Position numbers and translations under genes: made by a program. A DNA stretch of 64,000 nucleotides from positions 673,394-737,393 of the forward strand of contig BCKC01000007.1 of NCBI GenBank assembly GCA_001600455.1, given 5' to 3'. Shown here piece by piece: positions 1 through 11,174 of the stretch (its first letter is position 1; every line of letters begins with the position of its first letter). Source of the stretch: Endocalyx cinctus. Taxonomy: Eukaryota > Ascomycota > Sordariomycetes > Amphisphaeriales > Apiosporaceae. The notes beneath the pieces are model-generated. The model ran no database searches. It saw only the letters and a list, made by a program, of their open reading frames with translations, and had not been told where the DNA came from.

Positions 1-3000
1 GGGGATTTACTGGTTTCTTTCTTCTTCTTCTTTTTTTTTAAAAAAAAAAAAAAATAGAGAATAGAGAATAAAATAAGAGTGCTGTTGTCTATTTCAGACA
101 GCTAATTTATTCTTCTTCTCGCTCTTACTCATCCATGACTCTCTATATCGGTATAATGAGATCTCGATGACGGAGTACAGGTATTTTTTAAATAAACACA
201 TTTTTTTTTTCTCTCTCCCTCTCGCCATCCCTCTCTCACTCTCTCCTTAATTCATATTCCTTATGTGTTTTCTTTTTTCATGGATAAACTTAAGTGAGCA
301 GAAGGATATTTAGGGGTAGAGTAACGCGAAAGGAAATAAACAACAGGGATGAATGATATCTTCAATTTGGTCGTACCAATGAAATAATGTAACAATGAAG
401 GGCGCAGTATCTCTTATGGGTAACTCACGGAAGATGCCGAAAAGGGAATTCCGATTATCAGAGAAAGTGGACTGTCGTAGTGTCGATTTGGCAATCTACT
501 CTTTTTTTTCTTACACAGCAAGTCTTCATAAACAAAAAGGAAGAAAAGAAGAAAGAAAGGAAAAATGTTCGATGTCTCGGTCTCAGCAGGTTACATCACA
601 TTAATTAATGTCTGCCCCAGAAGCCAAGTTTCTACGCATCTCTTAACCTAGATAATTTGACAAATAGATAAAGAGAGGAAGATATAGGAGACATACATAG
701 TAGTGTCCATATATATCTATACTTATTTTGTCCATAGTCTTACTGAACGCCGGCATTCTAACAGCTACTTGGCAGGCAATCCCTTCGTGTTAAATCTACA
801 TAGTAAGTAGTACTCTAAAAGGTGGACACTGGGGTACGGAATATTCTTTTTACTTTTTTTTTTTTTTTTTTTTTTTAAAAAAAAAATTACTATACCAAGT
901 ACCTATAGATATATATCAAAAACATATATATGTTTACATGTACACCTATATGTATACTTGTATATACTACAGTCATCTGTGCTTGGCTATACTTGGCTTC
1001 CTACACCTATTCTGGGGTTTTGAATGTTAATGTAAATACTTGCCCTACATAACAACAGGGTAACGAGAAAATTTTGATATGTCTAGTAATTATTTAGATA
1101 TTTCTTTTTGATCATCGAGGCTCTTACATCTTCAATAACATCGGAAATAGCATTGGCACTTAAATCTCAAAACAAGTGTAGAAGAATACTGTACGTGTGC
1201 TATGTAGTGAACCGGCGAAAATTCAGCACCCTGTAAGCGTTAAAACATACACAAATAGGACACAAGGCTGAGACCAGATTAATTCATTGGAAACTTGAAG
1301 CTGCCCGTGGTGATACTTCACCGATACCAAGTACTGGGTATTTGAGTAAACACCAAACCTGCATATGTATACATGACTCATTCGTGTTACACCGGTTGAG
1401 GAGCATCTTTCTATACTATGTCTATGTCTACACTAGTATAGTTATATTCCTCCGAGCTTCATCTCATTCCATTACCCTCATAAATTGTTTTAACTTGATT
1501 TTAATGCTACTTCGACCCTTAAGACCTGAAAGTAGGGTAGGTCTTGAGATGAGTGGCGTAGCGTGTCACTTTAACCCCTGAAGAGGACCACCTTAAAACC
1601 CTCAGATATTCCCCGACATCGTATCCACGCTGGATCTGATAAGAAAGAAAGAGGAAAAAAAAAAAGGCCCAATCGGGCAGCTAAGCAGGGGGTCACTGTA
1701 TCTTGACAAGATCTTAGCATTAAAGAACCACTTATATAACCTTTTTACTATGGTACTTCGTTTAACATGATATTTACACCTTCTAGGTTAGTCTCTGGGT
1801 GAAAGATAACAGCTGTACTATGTATGTATGTACACCAGAGAGATATACGAAATATGTTAAGCTTAAGTTTAACCCCTCAAGAGATGTGGGGGAGAAATAT
1901 GTAACTCTTACATAGTACATGGTACATACATAGTACAGCTAGAGAGGCTCTTTGTGCAGGCTCTGGATTCACGGTAATGAACTCGCCTTGCCACGTCGTA
2001 AAATGCATTGAAACCTCAGATTCTGCTACCTTGCCTTCTAGATTGAGTTTATGGAGATAATCAAGTTCATATGGAGAAAAAGAAAGATTTCTCAGTTTAT
2101 TCATCCATTTCTAAGCATTGGTAAGCTTAGCGAAGAAATATTCTTTTGTCAGAATCTGAACCCGACCTTATTAAACTACATGATAACTTACGTAGAATAC
2201 TTACTTACATCCCTAAGATTTCTATTTCTTTTTCTTTTTTTGGGGCCAGCCAAGGGCCGATTTACAAATCATCTGATTAAATATACAGCTTTTTTATTAA
2301 TTCATGATCTTGTTTCTCCGTTGGAGTTAATCCGTTGGGGTTTGAGACGAGGGGGCCAATGATTATGATATCGCAAATGAAAGCAGCGTCACCTTCTCCA
2401 CGGATCTAATTAAAGAAGAACAGGCGACTTTGAGTGATGTTGGAGATGGTTACCTAAACGTGCTTTGCATGATCTCCAGCGTCAGCCCTGACGATCTCGC
2501 CCATCTACAGAAGTTGGGCGTCGCGATTCGGGTCGGGTAGGGTTAAAGCTGATGCATGTTCAAATTAACCGCGCTTCTATGTATATACTACAACAGCGTC
2601 GTAGCTTGCTTTCATGGGATAAATATTATCTCCGTTTCCCTTTTCAATTTCATCTACTCCCGTTCTCTTCTCATTATATCCGCGTCAAGTATTTGAAATC
2701 ATGTAAATTCCCTAGTTCGGAAAATAAAACCCAGCATTTTACCGGACAAGTGAGACGCGATGACGACAGTGAGTTTATATACATACATATATAAATATAT
2801 TAATTACGAAACCACTCGCGTTGAGTTGAATGTAAAAACTGTGCCGTGTGAGCTATCAACACCGGTACTATCCGAGTGGTACAGGTCAAACGAGTGCTAA
2901 AACGCTTGTCACGGAATGATTAATCCCCATTTTCATGACACCGATGTCTATTTCTCCTCGGCGTACCGATAGAAGAGCCAATAACTCTGTACTTAAGAGT

Positions 3001-3447
3001 GGCATTATCATGTACGCACTCGATTCTGGCCAAAACGAATATAAATTAAAGACATAATTTCGGTGCACAACGCATGGCATATATTTAAATAAAAGCTTGT
3101 TTATTCGCTTGACGCTGTATACTCGTGGAAACCTGGTCATCGAAGATCAATGCTTGTTTCGGCATATCATGTGGTGTAAAAACATATAATATTATCTACC
3201 TAAATAATGAAAATAACAAAGAAAACTGGGTAGGTATTCATAAATTATTGTCCACTGTATAAGCATCTAAACGGTATATTCAACTTTCTATCAACGGAAA
3301 CTCTCTCGGTAATGAGAAAAAGAATGCACTGAACATGGAAGAGGATTAATTAATTATTTGAATAGAGAGGCGCAGAAAGAAATATCCACACAAAGGTTGA
3401 AACGAGGGGTTGAATGGAGGGAAAGGGATTTGGCTGGTCCTAAGCAT
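1..3447. other. Gene-poor left end, AT-rich intergenic
   Basis: No complete gene is supported here. The stretch is AT-rich with homopolymer tracts (for example T23 followed by A10 at 854-886) and TA-rich simple sequence around 900-960. The only part with coding character is an exon-like block at about 2350-2540 on the + strand, described separately. A second, weaker open stretch lies on the - strand at 1877-2104, but it has no neighbouring exon or splice signals that I could join to it. Confidence 0.6.
2350..2540 (+). pseudogene. Exon-like fragment, unidentified
   Basis: A reading frame stays open from just after the TGA near 2342 to a TAG at 2538-2540. It encodes about 60 residues of ordinary mixed composition, including the run CMISSVSPDDLAHLQKLGV, and its GC content is clearly higher than the surrounding AT-rich DNA. 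I could not find a start codon or a convincing upstream exon. It may be the last exon of a decayed gene, or a chance open stretch. The family is not recognised. Confidence 0.2.
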
Positions 3448-5541
3448 CTAGGGAGTTGGGCCTGGCCTCGGCGTTGGTAATCTCGAGGGATCGATCAAGC
3501 TGTCTCTGATCAGCCTGATCCGAGCAGCCGTCGCGGCGTCAGACGTAGTTGCGATCTCCTCAAGCATACGCGCCGCTTCTAGGAAGTGGTCCATGAGATT
3601 ACGCCGATATTCACGGTAGCCTTGAGTTCTCGACTCGACGTCTGTGTCAACTTGATTCCTCTCGTTCTGGTTCAGAGACTGGATGACGGTCCTGATCTCG
3701 TCCGCCGTCGCTCTCGGCTTATTCTGCTGCGTTAGCGTCCTGTTGACGAGATCTTGGGTACGGGTTCTGATGCGAAACGTCGCTAGCGTCGCCGACGCCC
3801 TGATCGCTCTGAGTACCACGCGCGCCTCGTTACGAGGTAAGTTGGTGATGTCCGCTTGGATCCTAGCGAGGATACCCTGCGTGTTTAAGCCTGGGTCCTC
3901 CTGATAGCCAAGAGCCCTGTAGAGATCCAGGACGCTCCGGTCGTACTCTCCAATTCTTCTCTGCGTCGCTTCGACCGCGTTCCAAAATTCCCTCAAGGCC
4001 TCATTGTTATCAGTAATACCCTTTATCAACTTATCCCGGATATCGTCACGCGCCTTCTCGAGAGCTGCGTTGTCCTTTTTGAGTTGCTCGACCTGGTTTT
4101 CTAGCCTTTCAACCTGTTGGTTCAGCGCCGCATCGGTTGACACGACGCCGGCGGTGCCGGCGGTGCTGGAATTAATCTGCCTTGTGAGCAGGTCGTTTTC
4201 TTCCTTCAATCTCTTCACCTCGTCCCTAAGACTCTCGACCTGTGCTGAACCGGTCGTGATGGCTCTGTTCCCGGAGTCAACAAGAGCATTGAGATCGTTG
4301 ATCTCCTTCGTTAATCTATCGTTCTCAGCCTTCAATCTCAGGATCTCTGCATTGTTCGCGTTACCTCCCTGTTTCAAGAGGGCTTCAAGACTTTCGATCC
4401 TCTTCTTTCGATTCTCGCATTCCTGTTTGCATTCTCTTAGTTCTCGCGAAAACTGGTTCCTTTCGAGAAGATATGAATCCGCCAGTTTCCGCGACTCCCG
4501 CAGCCGGATTTCAAACTTTTTAGCCGTGTCCCTCACCTTTGTGAGCTCCTTAACTTGGTCTCTGATATCATCTTTCAGGCCGTTCTCGCGGTTTCTGTAT
4601 TGGACTATCCGTTCTTTTAACTCTCCTACTTCAATATATCTCTGGGAAGCCGTGGCTCGGCTGTTGGACAAGTCGCGCTCGAGGCTGTGGATTTTGTCCA
4701 AGGCGTCTTGAAGATCCTTCTGAGAGACGTTATTGGCACTCGTGTTATTGACACTATTCTTCAAGTTCTCTAGCTCTTGCCGTACATTTGTGAGCTCGTT
4801 TTGAACCTTGGAAACCTCCTGTTCCGCCTCGTCTCTCTCCTTCTCCACCTTTGCAAACTCAGCTTGGCATTCTTTGAGCTGTTGCTTCAGAGAAGCAATT
4901 TCTTGCTTTAGCTTCGCCTTCGAATTGCTGGAGTTGGGAGATGGACTCGTCGTAGGCTGTTGACTAGAAAGGTTTGCGATTTGCTCTTCGAGATTTTGGA
5001 TCTTTTCATCCTTCTCCTGAAGCTCCTCGTTCTTCTTGGACATGAATTTGGCAAGGTGGGGAATTGTACGTTCGTATTCGGCAACAAGACGATTCCAGTA
5101 CTCTATAGGAACCTCGGTCTTTCCTACAATCAGTGGCTTCACCGCCTCAAGAAAGCCGTTTTCTCGAACTCTCCTTATTGTGGTGGCAACCCTGTCTTTT
5201 GCTTTATCATCCAATGGCTTGCCCCTGGCCTTCTCAAGGTCCAATATCTTCTCCTTGATCGCATCCTCAACAGACAGTTCCGTACCATCTTCTTTGGTCA
5301 AAATACCCTTACTATCTTTCTTCTTGTACAGCTGCACGATATCATTCTTATCCTTGCCAACAAATTCCTGAGGTGGCAGTGCCCATGTACTTGAAGTGTT
5401 CGCTGGTGAGTAGGGGCTACCTCCCGTATTAGCGCTGACGCTGACGCTGCCGCCGCTTCCACTTCCGCTTCCGTTGTTGCCGCTGCCGCCGCTTCCACTG
5501 CCGTTGCTGCTTCCGCCGCTGCCGCCGCTTGTACCAGACAT
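3448..5541 (-). CDS. Glycine/serine-rich coiled-coil protein of unknown function
   Basis: A single uninterrupted frame of 697 residues starting at an ATG (5539-5541). Residues 1-50 are almost pure Gly/Ser/Asn with one short Val-Ser-Ala patch. Residues about 55-160 look folded and mixed (VGKDKNDIVQLYKKKDSKG). Residues about 165-520 are heptad-rich, highly charged and poor in proline, and should form long interrupted coiled coils. The last 170 residues are helical and Arg-rich and end in a proline-rich tail. No signal peptide, membrane segment or enzyme motif is visible. A structural or scaffolding role is an inference only. The gene is distinctly richer in GC than its flanks, with AT-rich gene-poor DNA on its downstream side, so it could be a lineage-specific gene. 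It lies head-to-head with a possible small gene 70 bp away. Confidence 0.8.
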   Translation of the reverse strand: MSGTSGGSGGSSNGSGSGGSGNNGSGSGSGGSVSVSANTGGSPYSPANTSSTWALPPQEFVGKDKNDIVQLYKKKDSKGILTKEDGTELSVEDAIKEKILDLEKARGKPLDDKAKDRVATTIRRVRENGFLEAVKPLIVGKTEVPIEYWNRLVAEYERTIPHLAKFMSKKNEELQEKDEKIQNLEEQIANLSSQQPTTSPSPNSSNSKAKLKQEIASLKQQLKECQAEFAKVEKERDEAEQEVSKVQNELTNVRQELENLKNSVNNTSANNVSQKDLQDALDKIHSLERDLSNSRATASQRYIEVGELKERIVQYRNRENGLKDDIRDQVKELTKVRDTAKKFEIRLRESRKLADSYLLERNQFSRELRECKQECENRKKRIESLEALLKQGGNANNAEILRLKAENDRLTKEINDLNALVDSGNRAITTGSAQVESLRDEVKRLKEENDLLTRQINSSTAGTAGVVSTDAALNQQVERLENQVEQLKKDNAALEKARDDIRDKLIKGITDNNEALREFWNAVEATQRRIGEYDRSVLDLYRALGYQEDPGLNTQGILARIQADITNLPRNEARVVLRAIRASATLATFRIRTRTQDLVNRTLTQQNKPRATADEIRTVIQSLNQNERNQVDTDVESRTQGYREYRRNLMDHFLEAARMLEEIATTSDAATAARIRLIRDSLIDPSRLPTPRPGPTP

Positions 5542-5611
5542 TTTATCTTGAAGTCCTACTGAGGTCTTGATGTGTGGCTTGTTTCCTAATGGATCTCTAT
5601 TAGTAAAGACT

Positions 5612-5923
5612 ATGGATCAACAGAAGAAAGTACTTGTGGATATGGCTTTGTATGCTTTTCTCACTGGCGACTTTCTTTGTTTTCCGGATTATGTTTTCGA
5701 CATTCGCCCTGAAATGATGGATGAGCTTAGCAGTTTTATAACCTTTCATAGCCACTACATCTTAGATTTCAACAAAGTACATTGTTCTCAAACTCAGACA
5801 GATACGTAAGATAATGTTTATTCTCAAGTATATCGTTTGTTTTAGTTTATTGATCATTATAATCTATACTGTTGTTCTTATAGATCAAACAGAAAGGTTA
5901 TTTTGACAAAGGAAGACTCGTGA
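5612..5923 (+). CDS. Possible small two-exon gene (77 residues), unknown
   Basis: The proposed structure is exon 1 at 5612-5805 and exon 2 at 5884-5923, joined across a 78-nt intron with a GTAAGA donor and a TTCTTATAG acceptor. The frame carries across the junction to a TGA. The predicted product starts MDQQKKVLVDMALYAFLTGD and contains FDIRPEMMDELSSF, which is of mixed, soluble-protein-like composition. The frame is also open upstream to 5567, but the ATG at 5612 is the first reasonable start. Its start lies only 70 bp from the start of the coiled-coil gene on the other strand, so the two would share a promoter. No family is recognised. It could equally be a gene remnant or an unspliced chance frame. 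Confidence 0.3.
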
Positions 5924-7319
5924 GCACCTTCGAATCTGTCCTAAGAAGAAGACAAAGACTGGAGGTTTAAAGAATCTGCTACAAGAATATATTATCAGTA
6001 CCCGGAGTATTCCCAATTCGAGTGAACATATTTTTCATGGTAAAGTATCATACATAAATAACGCAGTACATAGCAGCTTAGCCAAAGCGTCAAACCAGCC
6101 AGAGCATCTTTCAACAGCGGAGTCTTAAAAAGGATGTATCTTTAAATTATCCTCTATTTCATTGGTTAAATAAACTTATGGTAGATAAATCCCCTGTCGT
6201 CATGTTGACTCAAGAAGTTTCTATACTCGTGAGCGGAAAATAAGTTATCTTAAGGGTACAACAGGTAATACTACGTCTAGGGTCTCCTATGTCTAAACAC
6301 GCATTTTTTTTTTCTTTTCTCTTTCTTCAGATCGGGGAAATTAAAAGGGGACTCGTAATTCATGGAATATTTATTAGAATATAATAAGGCGATGCTGGGA
6401 CTCTAGTTAAAAAAGCAATGGTGGCTCGTTGGGGCCAGGGGTCACCGCCACCCCTCCGTATGGTAGCGGCTCTCTATATAGAGAGAAAGACAAGGCCTAG
6501 TTTTCTTTTCTTCCACTTCTGCTGCTCTTCCTATATTACTTTCCCTCTACGTATCCCACGAGGAGCACTATTATTACCTACCCTTATCAAAGTTGCAGGT
6601 ATCTGGTACAAAGAATCTCGAGAAATACTCCCACGAGATATATGTTCCGTGTTGTACCTTATAGGAATATCCGGTGAGGTGGATCTGATGAATGTTATTA
6701 TATACACGGAGAGAAAAGTCTGTCAAGTTCTAAATGTGTTGGTACTATATATATCATTTCGCAGCCCAACTCGGGATGACACGATTCAACCTGGCTCATT
6801 TCTTACGAGAGCTTGAATCAATAAGATTAAATACGTACTTATACGTAAAGTTCCAACATGGTGTATTCCACATTGATAGTTTCATGAATTTGACGTCAAA
6901 TTTCGTTCTTTCGTTATTGTATCCTATGTAGTTAACCCGATTGACCAAACAAAGTAAGGGGGAATGAGCGACAATCGCCAATCCTCACGAACCAACAGCC
7001 AAAATACGAATGAAACATTAAAACGAATGCTGTTAACTAAACCCCACAAGTATTGCTACCCCAATTATCTTTTCTAATGGTCAATTTGAAATCAAACGCT
7101 TCCTCCCATGCTTTCCTCCTTTTGAATGTGATGGTATATGACGATAAAAAAATTTTAAGTAGGGAGAGAGAATCGGTCGCTAGTCCCCAAGCAGCTTTAT
7201 ATATGCCCGGATAATAGTCACACGTAGACGTTATTGTGACGTTAATCCGTCAAATTTTGATATAGTGGTACCCTTCACCACGTAATTATACTGTAACGAT
7301 TGTTTGTATTTTGTATTCC
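5924..7319. other. Intergenic, no gene seen
   Basis: AT-rich DNA between the small putative gene and the 3' end of the RTA1-family gene. The open frames around 6418-6931 overlap one another and show no coding character or splice context. Nothing else is recognised. Confidence 0.55.
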
Positions 7320-8503
7320 CTACCAAATAGCTTCACGATCAACCATGTTTATCTGGAGAGAGGGTTTCGGTGGTCTCGTCGTCGATGACAAGAACGACAC
7401 TGCTGTCTTTAGACTTGTTTGGTTGGTGTACGCTGGGCTGGGAGCAGGGTTGTACGGAGTGTAAGGAAGGTGGACCGATCGTTGATGGTAGTGCGCCTGG
7501 GACAAGCTCCTGGACGAAGTTTGTTGCCAGTACCGGCCAAAGACGCGGGCGGGAAAGAATGCGAGAAAGATTGCAGTAGCGAGGAGGACTGCCGCTCCAT
7601 CTATGATTAAGAACACGGTTTCATTCTGAGCCACAGTGTTCTCAAAAGTTTCGGCGACCTCCACAATTCTATAAGACGTTCGAAGGAGGAGGAGGAAGAC
7701 GACAGATGAAAATGCTAAAAGTGATTCCTGTTTAGTAAACTGAGTGAAATTACGGATATGTTTAAGACCAGCCTCGCTGTAGTCATACTCCGTGAAACGT
7801 ACCAGCCAGAAATATTTTAAACAGGCTACTTTCATACACGGATGAAAACCTGGGATCCAATGTGTGATGTCTCGAACGCAGGGAAATCGCAAACATTGTC
7901 GCATGGGCAATGAAGGTAGCTAGAGCAACAATCTGAACCGCAAATCCTACGGTGAGAATTAGGACCCCTCTGTTGGTCTTCAAAGTTGTTAGCAAGGGAC
8001 AGACATCAACGGGAACTGTATTTCGCTCCTACCAATTCGATATCGCCTTGCAGCGTGGAGATGATGCCTCCAACTAGTTGAAGAAGGAGAGCCACCAGGG
8101 TGAAAGCGCAGAACATATGAAGATACCAGAACGGCATCCAACTCCGAAACTCAAGGCCGTAGACAGCCACGATCCGTGGCATGACGAGAAACAAAGAGTT
8201 ACAAATGCATGTTGGGCCTAAGACGGTTCCGATAAGGAAAACGACGAAGGCTGCCCTGCTATCCGGATTACTGTGTAGCAGCACACGACCGACGTACCCG
8301 ATAGTTTCAAATGCGAGGCCTGTGGATATGATATTGGAAATAACATAACTCTTGTATTTAAGTCCCAAACCGAACGAGATGGGAATAAGTAATATAAACA
8401 ATATTAATAGAACGACGTTGCCCGCGAGATTGGGTATGTAAGTGAGGAAGATGCGTGAGCAGTTACTAGAAGTACAACTTGCTGTCTTAAGTGTATCCAT
8501 CAT
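7320..8503 (-). CDS. RTA1-family seven-transmembrane protein
   Basis: Three exons on the - strand: 8503-8033, 7977-7803 and 7714-7320, giving 346 residues. Intron 1 (55 nt) has a GTAGGA donor and a TGCTAAC branch. Intron 2 (88 nt) has a GTACGT donor, a TACTAAAC branch and a TTTTAG acceptor. Splicing restores the family landmarks: YIPNLAGNVVLLILF at the first helix, ETIGYVGRVLLHSNP, RIVAVYG, and the late block RTSYRIVEVAETFE followed by NETVFLIIDGA. About seven hydrophobic helices are visible, and the C-terminal tail is polar. RTA1-family proteins are fungal membrane proteins; yeast members (Rta1, Rsb1) are linked to 7-aminocholesterol resistance and sphingoid long-chain-base export. The substrate of this member cannot be read from sequence. 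ATG 8503 is followed closely by the first conserved block, which supports the start. Confidence 0.88.
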
Positions 8504-10028
8504 ACTTTATGACCCAGTAACTTCTCTAGTTATCCATAATGAATTTAGGATGACAGAGATGGAAGAAGGTTTGGTTCTGACAACAGACAACGTACAACTG
8601 AGATGCTCGATAGTTATACCTGATGAGTAGGAACTTAATGGCCTGATAAACTAGAACCCCATCACCCCTGGAGTGAAGAGGATATGCATGGATAATAGAA
8701 TTCGGGGAAGTCAAGTGGGCTACGGCCCGACATAATGATGATAATCTACCCAGCATTATCCGACACGTAGCCGACTAGTAATATCACGAACCAGAAAGAG
8801 AAGGGAGAGAGAGTATACAGCCCACAAAAGAGTAGGCAAAACAAACAACTGGTCCAATAGAACATGCCTGAACGAGAGAGTGACCAGGCAATAACTGGGG
8901 GGCCGTCCCGAGGCTCTGGGACAAGAACATACACCCTGTAGAGAGCAGGCGGCTAGAGCAGCGCGTCTACGTTCAGATCGAGGGACGGTGGGCCGAGTTT
9001 TTTCTTCTTCTTCTTCTCCCTTCTTTCCTAGTATGAAGTTACTCTGATGCTGCATGAAAAGGTTGGGGTTTGTAATTGTGCTTGAACTATCTAATTTTGC
9101 CATAATGAGTATGTTGTTGTCCAAGTTGGTAGGCCGAAACTTGGTTCCAATTGGCCCGTCCCCGAGGTTCACCATATGGTAGTAATAGAATATCAAATAG
9201 AAGATCGAACAGTGCTGTGCCTCTGAGATTCATCTTCGTCTATCTCTAAAATTATAGTGTAGATCGTGGTGGGCAGATATTTCAGCCAACAAGACCCATG
9301 TTTTTTTTTTTATGCAGTTGGTTCATCAACTGTTCATCAATCTTTTATTTAGATAGCATGGTCAGACCCATCAGTAGACAACACATATATATATATTTTT
9401 TTATCTTACTAGGATACCATTCCTAAAGATAAAAGGCGAGTATAAATGGCTTTATACACTCATCAACCAACATCATCTATTCTCAAGTATCTTAATATAG
9501 ATATAGCCGGGCGACTTATGAGTAACGCTGCCGTATATCTCGTCAACCTCGCTGGACGGTACCAAAATGGAGTGAGAGAGGAGATTGTGATATTTTCAGG
9601 CAGACAGACAGGGCCAAGGATCCCTTGTATCGGCAAATTGGGTAATTAGCTCGTGCTATCTCTCACTAGGGTTAGTTAAGTCCACCTTTACTAGCGTATT
9701 TACTCAGTAACTTATAGTACTCATTAGGTACTGTGTATGAGGTATATAACAGGTAACTCAGAGCCTGTATCATATACTGAATACTTTGTACACTGGCACG
9801 TAAATACTTAAGTGTACCTATACTGTCAAAGTTGATATATATTTCAACTCATGATGTTAATTATATACGTATGCAAGTGTGTGTTTCGTACAGCCAACAC
9901 TTAACTCATTCCAAAATACGGTGAATTAACCCACATCCCAAGCTTCTCATGTGATTGATCAATCTCGTTCTTGACCGATTGACTAATTGATAAATCAAGA
10001 GAATAGAACTGCCTAACTGGGAGAAGCG
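8504..10028. other. Intergenic between divergent RTA1 and lipase genes
   Basis: This is the shared upstream region of two divergently transcribed genes. Open frames on the - strand at 8526-9196 overlap one another in different frames and lack coding character. The + frame at 9446-9649 is also unconvincing. The region contains TA-rich simple sequence near 9385-9400 and many stop codons in all frames. No regulatory site could be assigned with confidence. Confidence 0.5.
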
Positions 10029-11174
10029 ATGAGTTTGCCCCGATGTCTACATATCCGTCCATATCGACCATGTAGCATCTCTCGCAATGTCTACCGTTAT
10101 AATCGTATAAGATCGTATTCCAGTAATCACGATCAAGATCCTAGGTTGCGAGATCTAGGGAAAGAGATCCACGATGAATACGCCATCATAAAAGAACGCT
10201 ATGGTGCGAATACAGACCCCATTCATCATTGACAAAGTGAAATAATATATGACTGCGCGGCATTTGAATCCGGAGCTAACCAAGCATGTATGCACCCACC
10301 AGCCACTCCTAAAAACCCCATCGTACTGGCTCATGGATTATTGGGCTTCTCGGAGCTCCAGATGGGCGGAGGCTGGCTCCCACCCATCCAGTATTGGCAC
10401 GGTATCCGCGACGCTTTAGTAACCAACGGCGTGGAAGTCATCTCCGCGACCGTGCCGCCGTCGGGAAGCATCGAGCAGCGGGCCGAAAAGCTCGCTCAGG
10501 ATATATCCCTCCACGCCAAGGGGAAGCGCGTCAATATCGTCGCGCACAGCATGGGCGGCCTCGACGCGCGCTTTATGATTTCTCACCTGAAGCCGAGGGA
10601 TGTGAGCGTCTGCTCGCTCGTAACCGTCTCCTCGCCGCACCGGGGCAGCTCCTTCGCCGATTACCTGTTCGACGAGATCGGCGAGGAACGCCTGCCGGGG
10701 CTTTACAAGTTCGTCGAGGGCATTGGACTCGAGACGGGCGCTTTTCGACAGCTCACGCAAAAGTACATGACTGGGACCTTCAACCCCGACACGCCCGATG
10801 AGCCCGACGTTCGCTACTTCTCCTATGGTGCCAAGACCGGATATCCGCCCCTCTTCAGCCCCTTTCGTCAATCCCACAAAATCATCACCGAAGTCGAAGG
10901 ACCCAATGATGGCCTCGTCAGCGTCGAAAGCTCTAAGTGGGGTTCGTACAAGGGTACACTGGTAGACGTAAGTCACTTAGATTTAATCAACTGGACCAAC
11001 CGCTTAAAATGGACCATGAGGAAATTCGTGGGCCAACCACAGAAGTGAGTTATCCGAGTTTTTTTTTTTTTTTTTTTCCTTCTTTTGTGAGGCTGTACTT
11101 AATACTTCGGCAGATTCAATGCCGTCGCCTTCTACCTCGACGTTGCCGATATGCTAGCCCGAGAAGATCTTTGA
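10029..11174 (+). CDS. Tgl2-like mitochondrial triacylglycerol lipase
   Basis: Three exons, 10029-10203, 10303-11044 and 11114-11174, encode 325 residues. Intron 1 has a GTGCGA donor, a GCTAAC branch and a CCACCAG acceptor. Intron 2 has a GTGAGT donor, contains a long T-tract and ends in CGGCAG. The first 30 residues are Arg/Ser/Tyr-rich and nearly free of acidic residues, as in a mitochondrial presequence. The alpha/beta-hydrolase core includes the oxyanion motif AHGLLGF (from residue 68), the nucleophile elbow VAHSMGG with Ser141, and probable Asp261 (GPNDGLV) and His283 (VSHLDLINW). Yeast Tgl2 is a mitochondrial triacylglycerol lipase. Exon 3 encodes the family ending FNAVAFYLDVADMLARE, which is lost if the frame is stopped at the TGA at 11048. 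Placement in the family is firm; substrate range is inferred. Confidence 0.9.

Noticed and set aside
1877..2104. 75-codon - strand frame
   Set aside because: First 55 residues look mildly coding-like, but no adjoining exon is found and the end is hydrophobic random-like sequence.
4004..4711. 235-codon + strand frame
   Set aside because: It lies antisense to the coiled-coil gene; Ser/Leu/Phe-rich composition is the expected mirror of Glu/Lys/Arg codons.
8756..9196. 146-codon - strand frame between RTA1 and lipase genes
   Set aside because: Mixed poly-Glu and hydrophobic composition, no start or splice context, and frames overlap in the same region.
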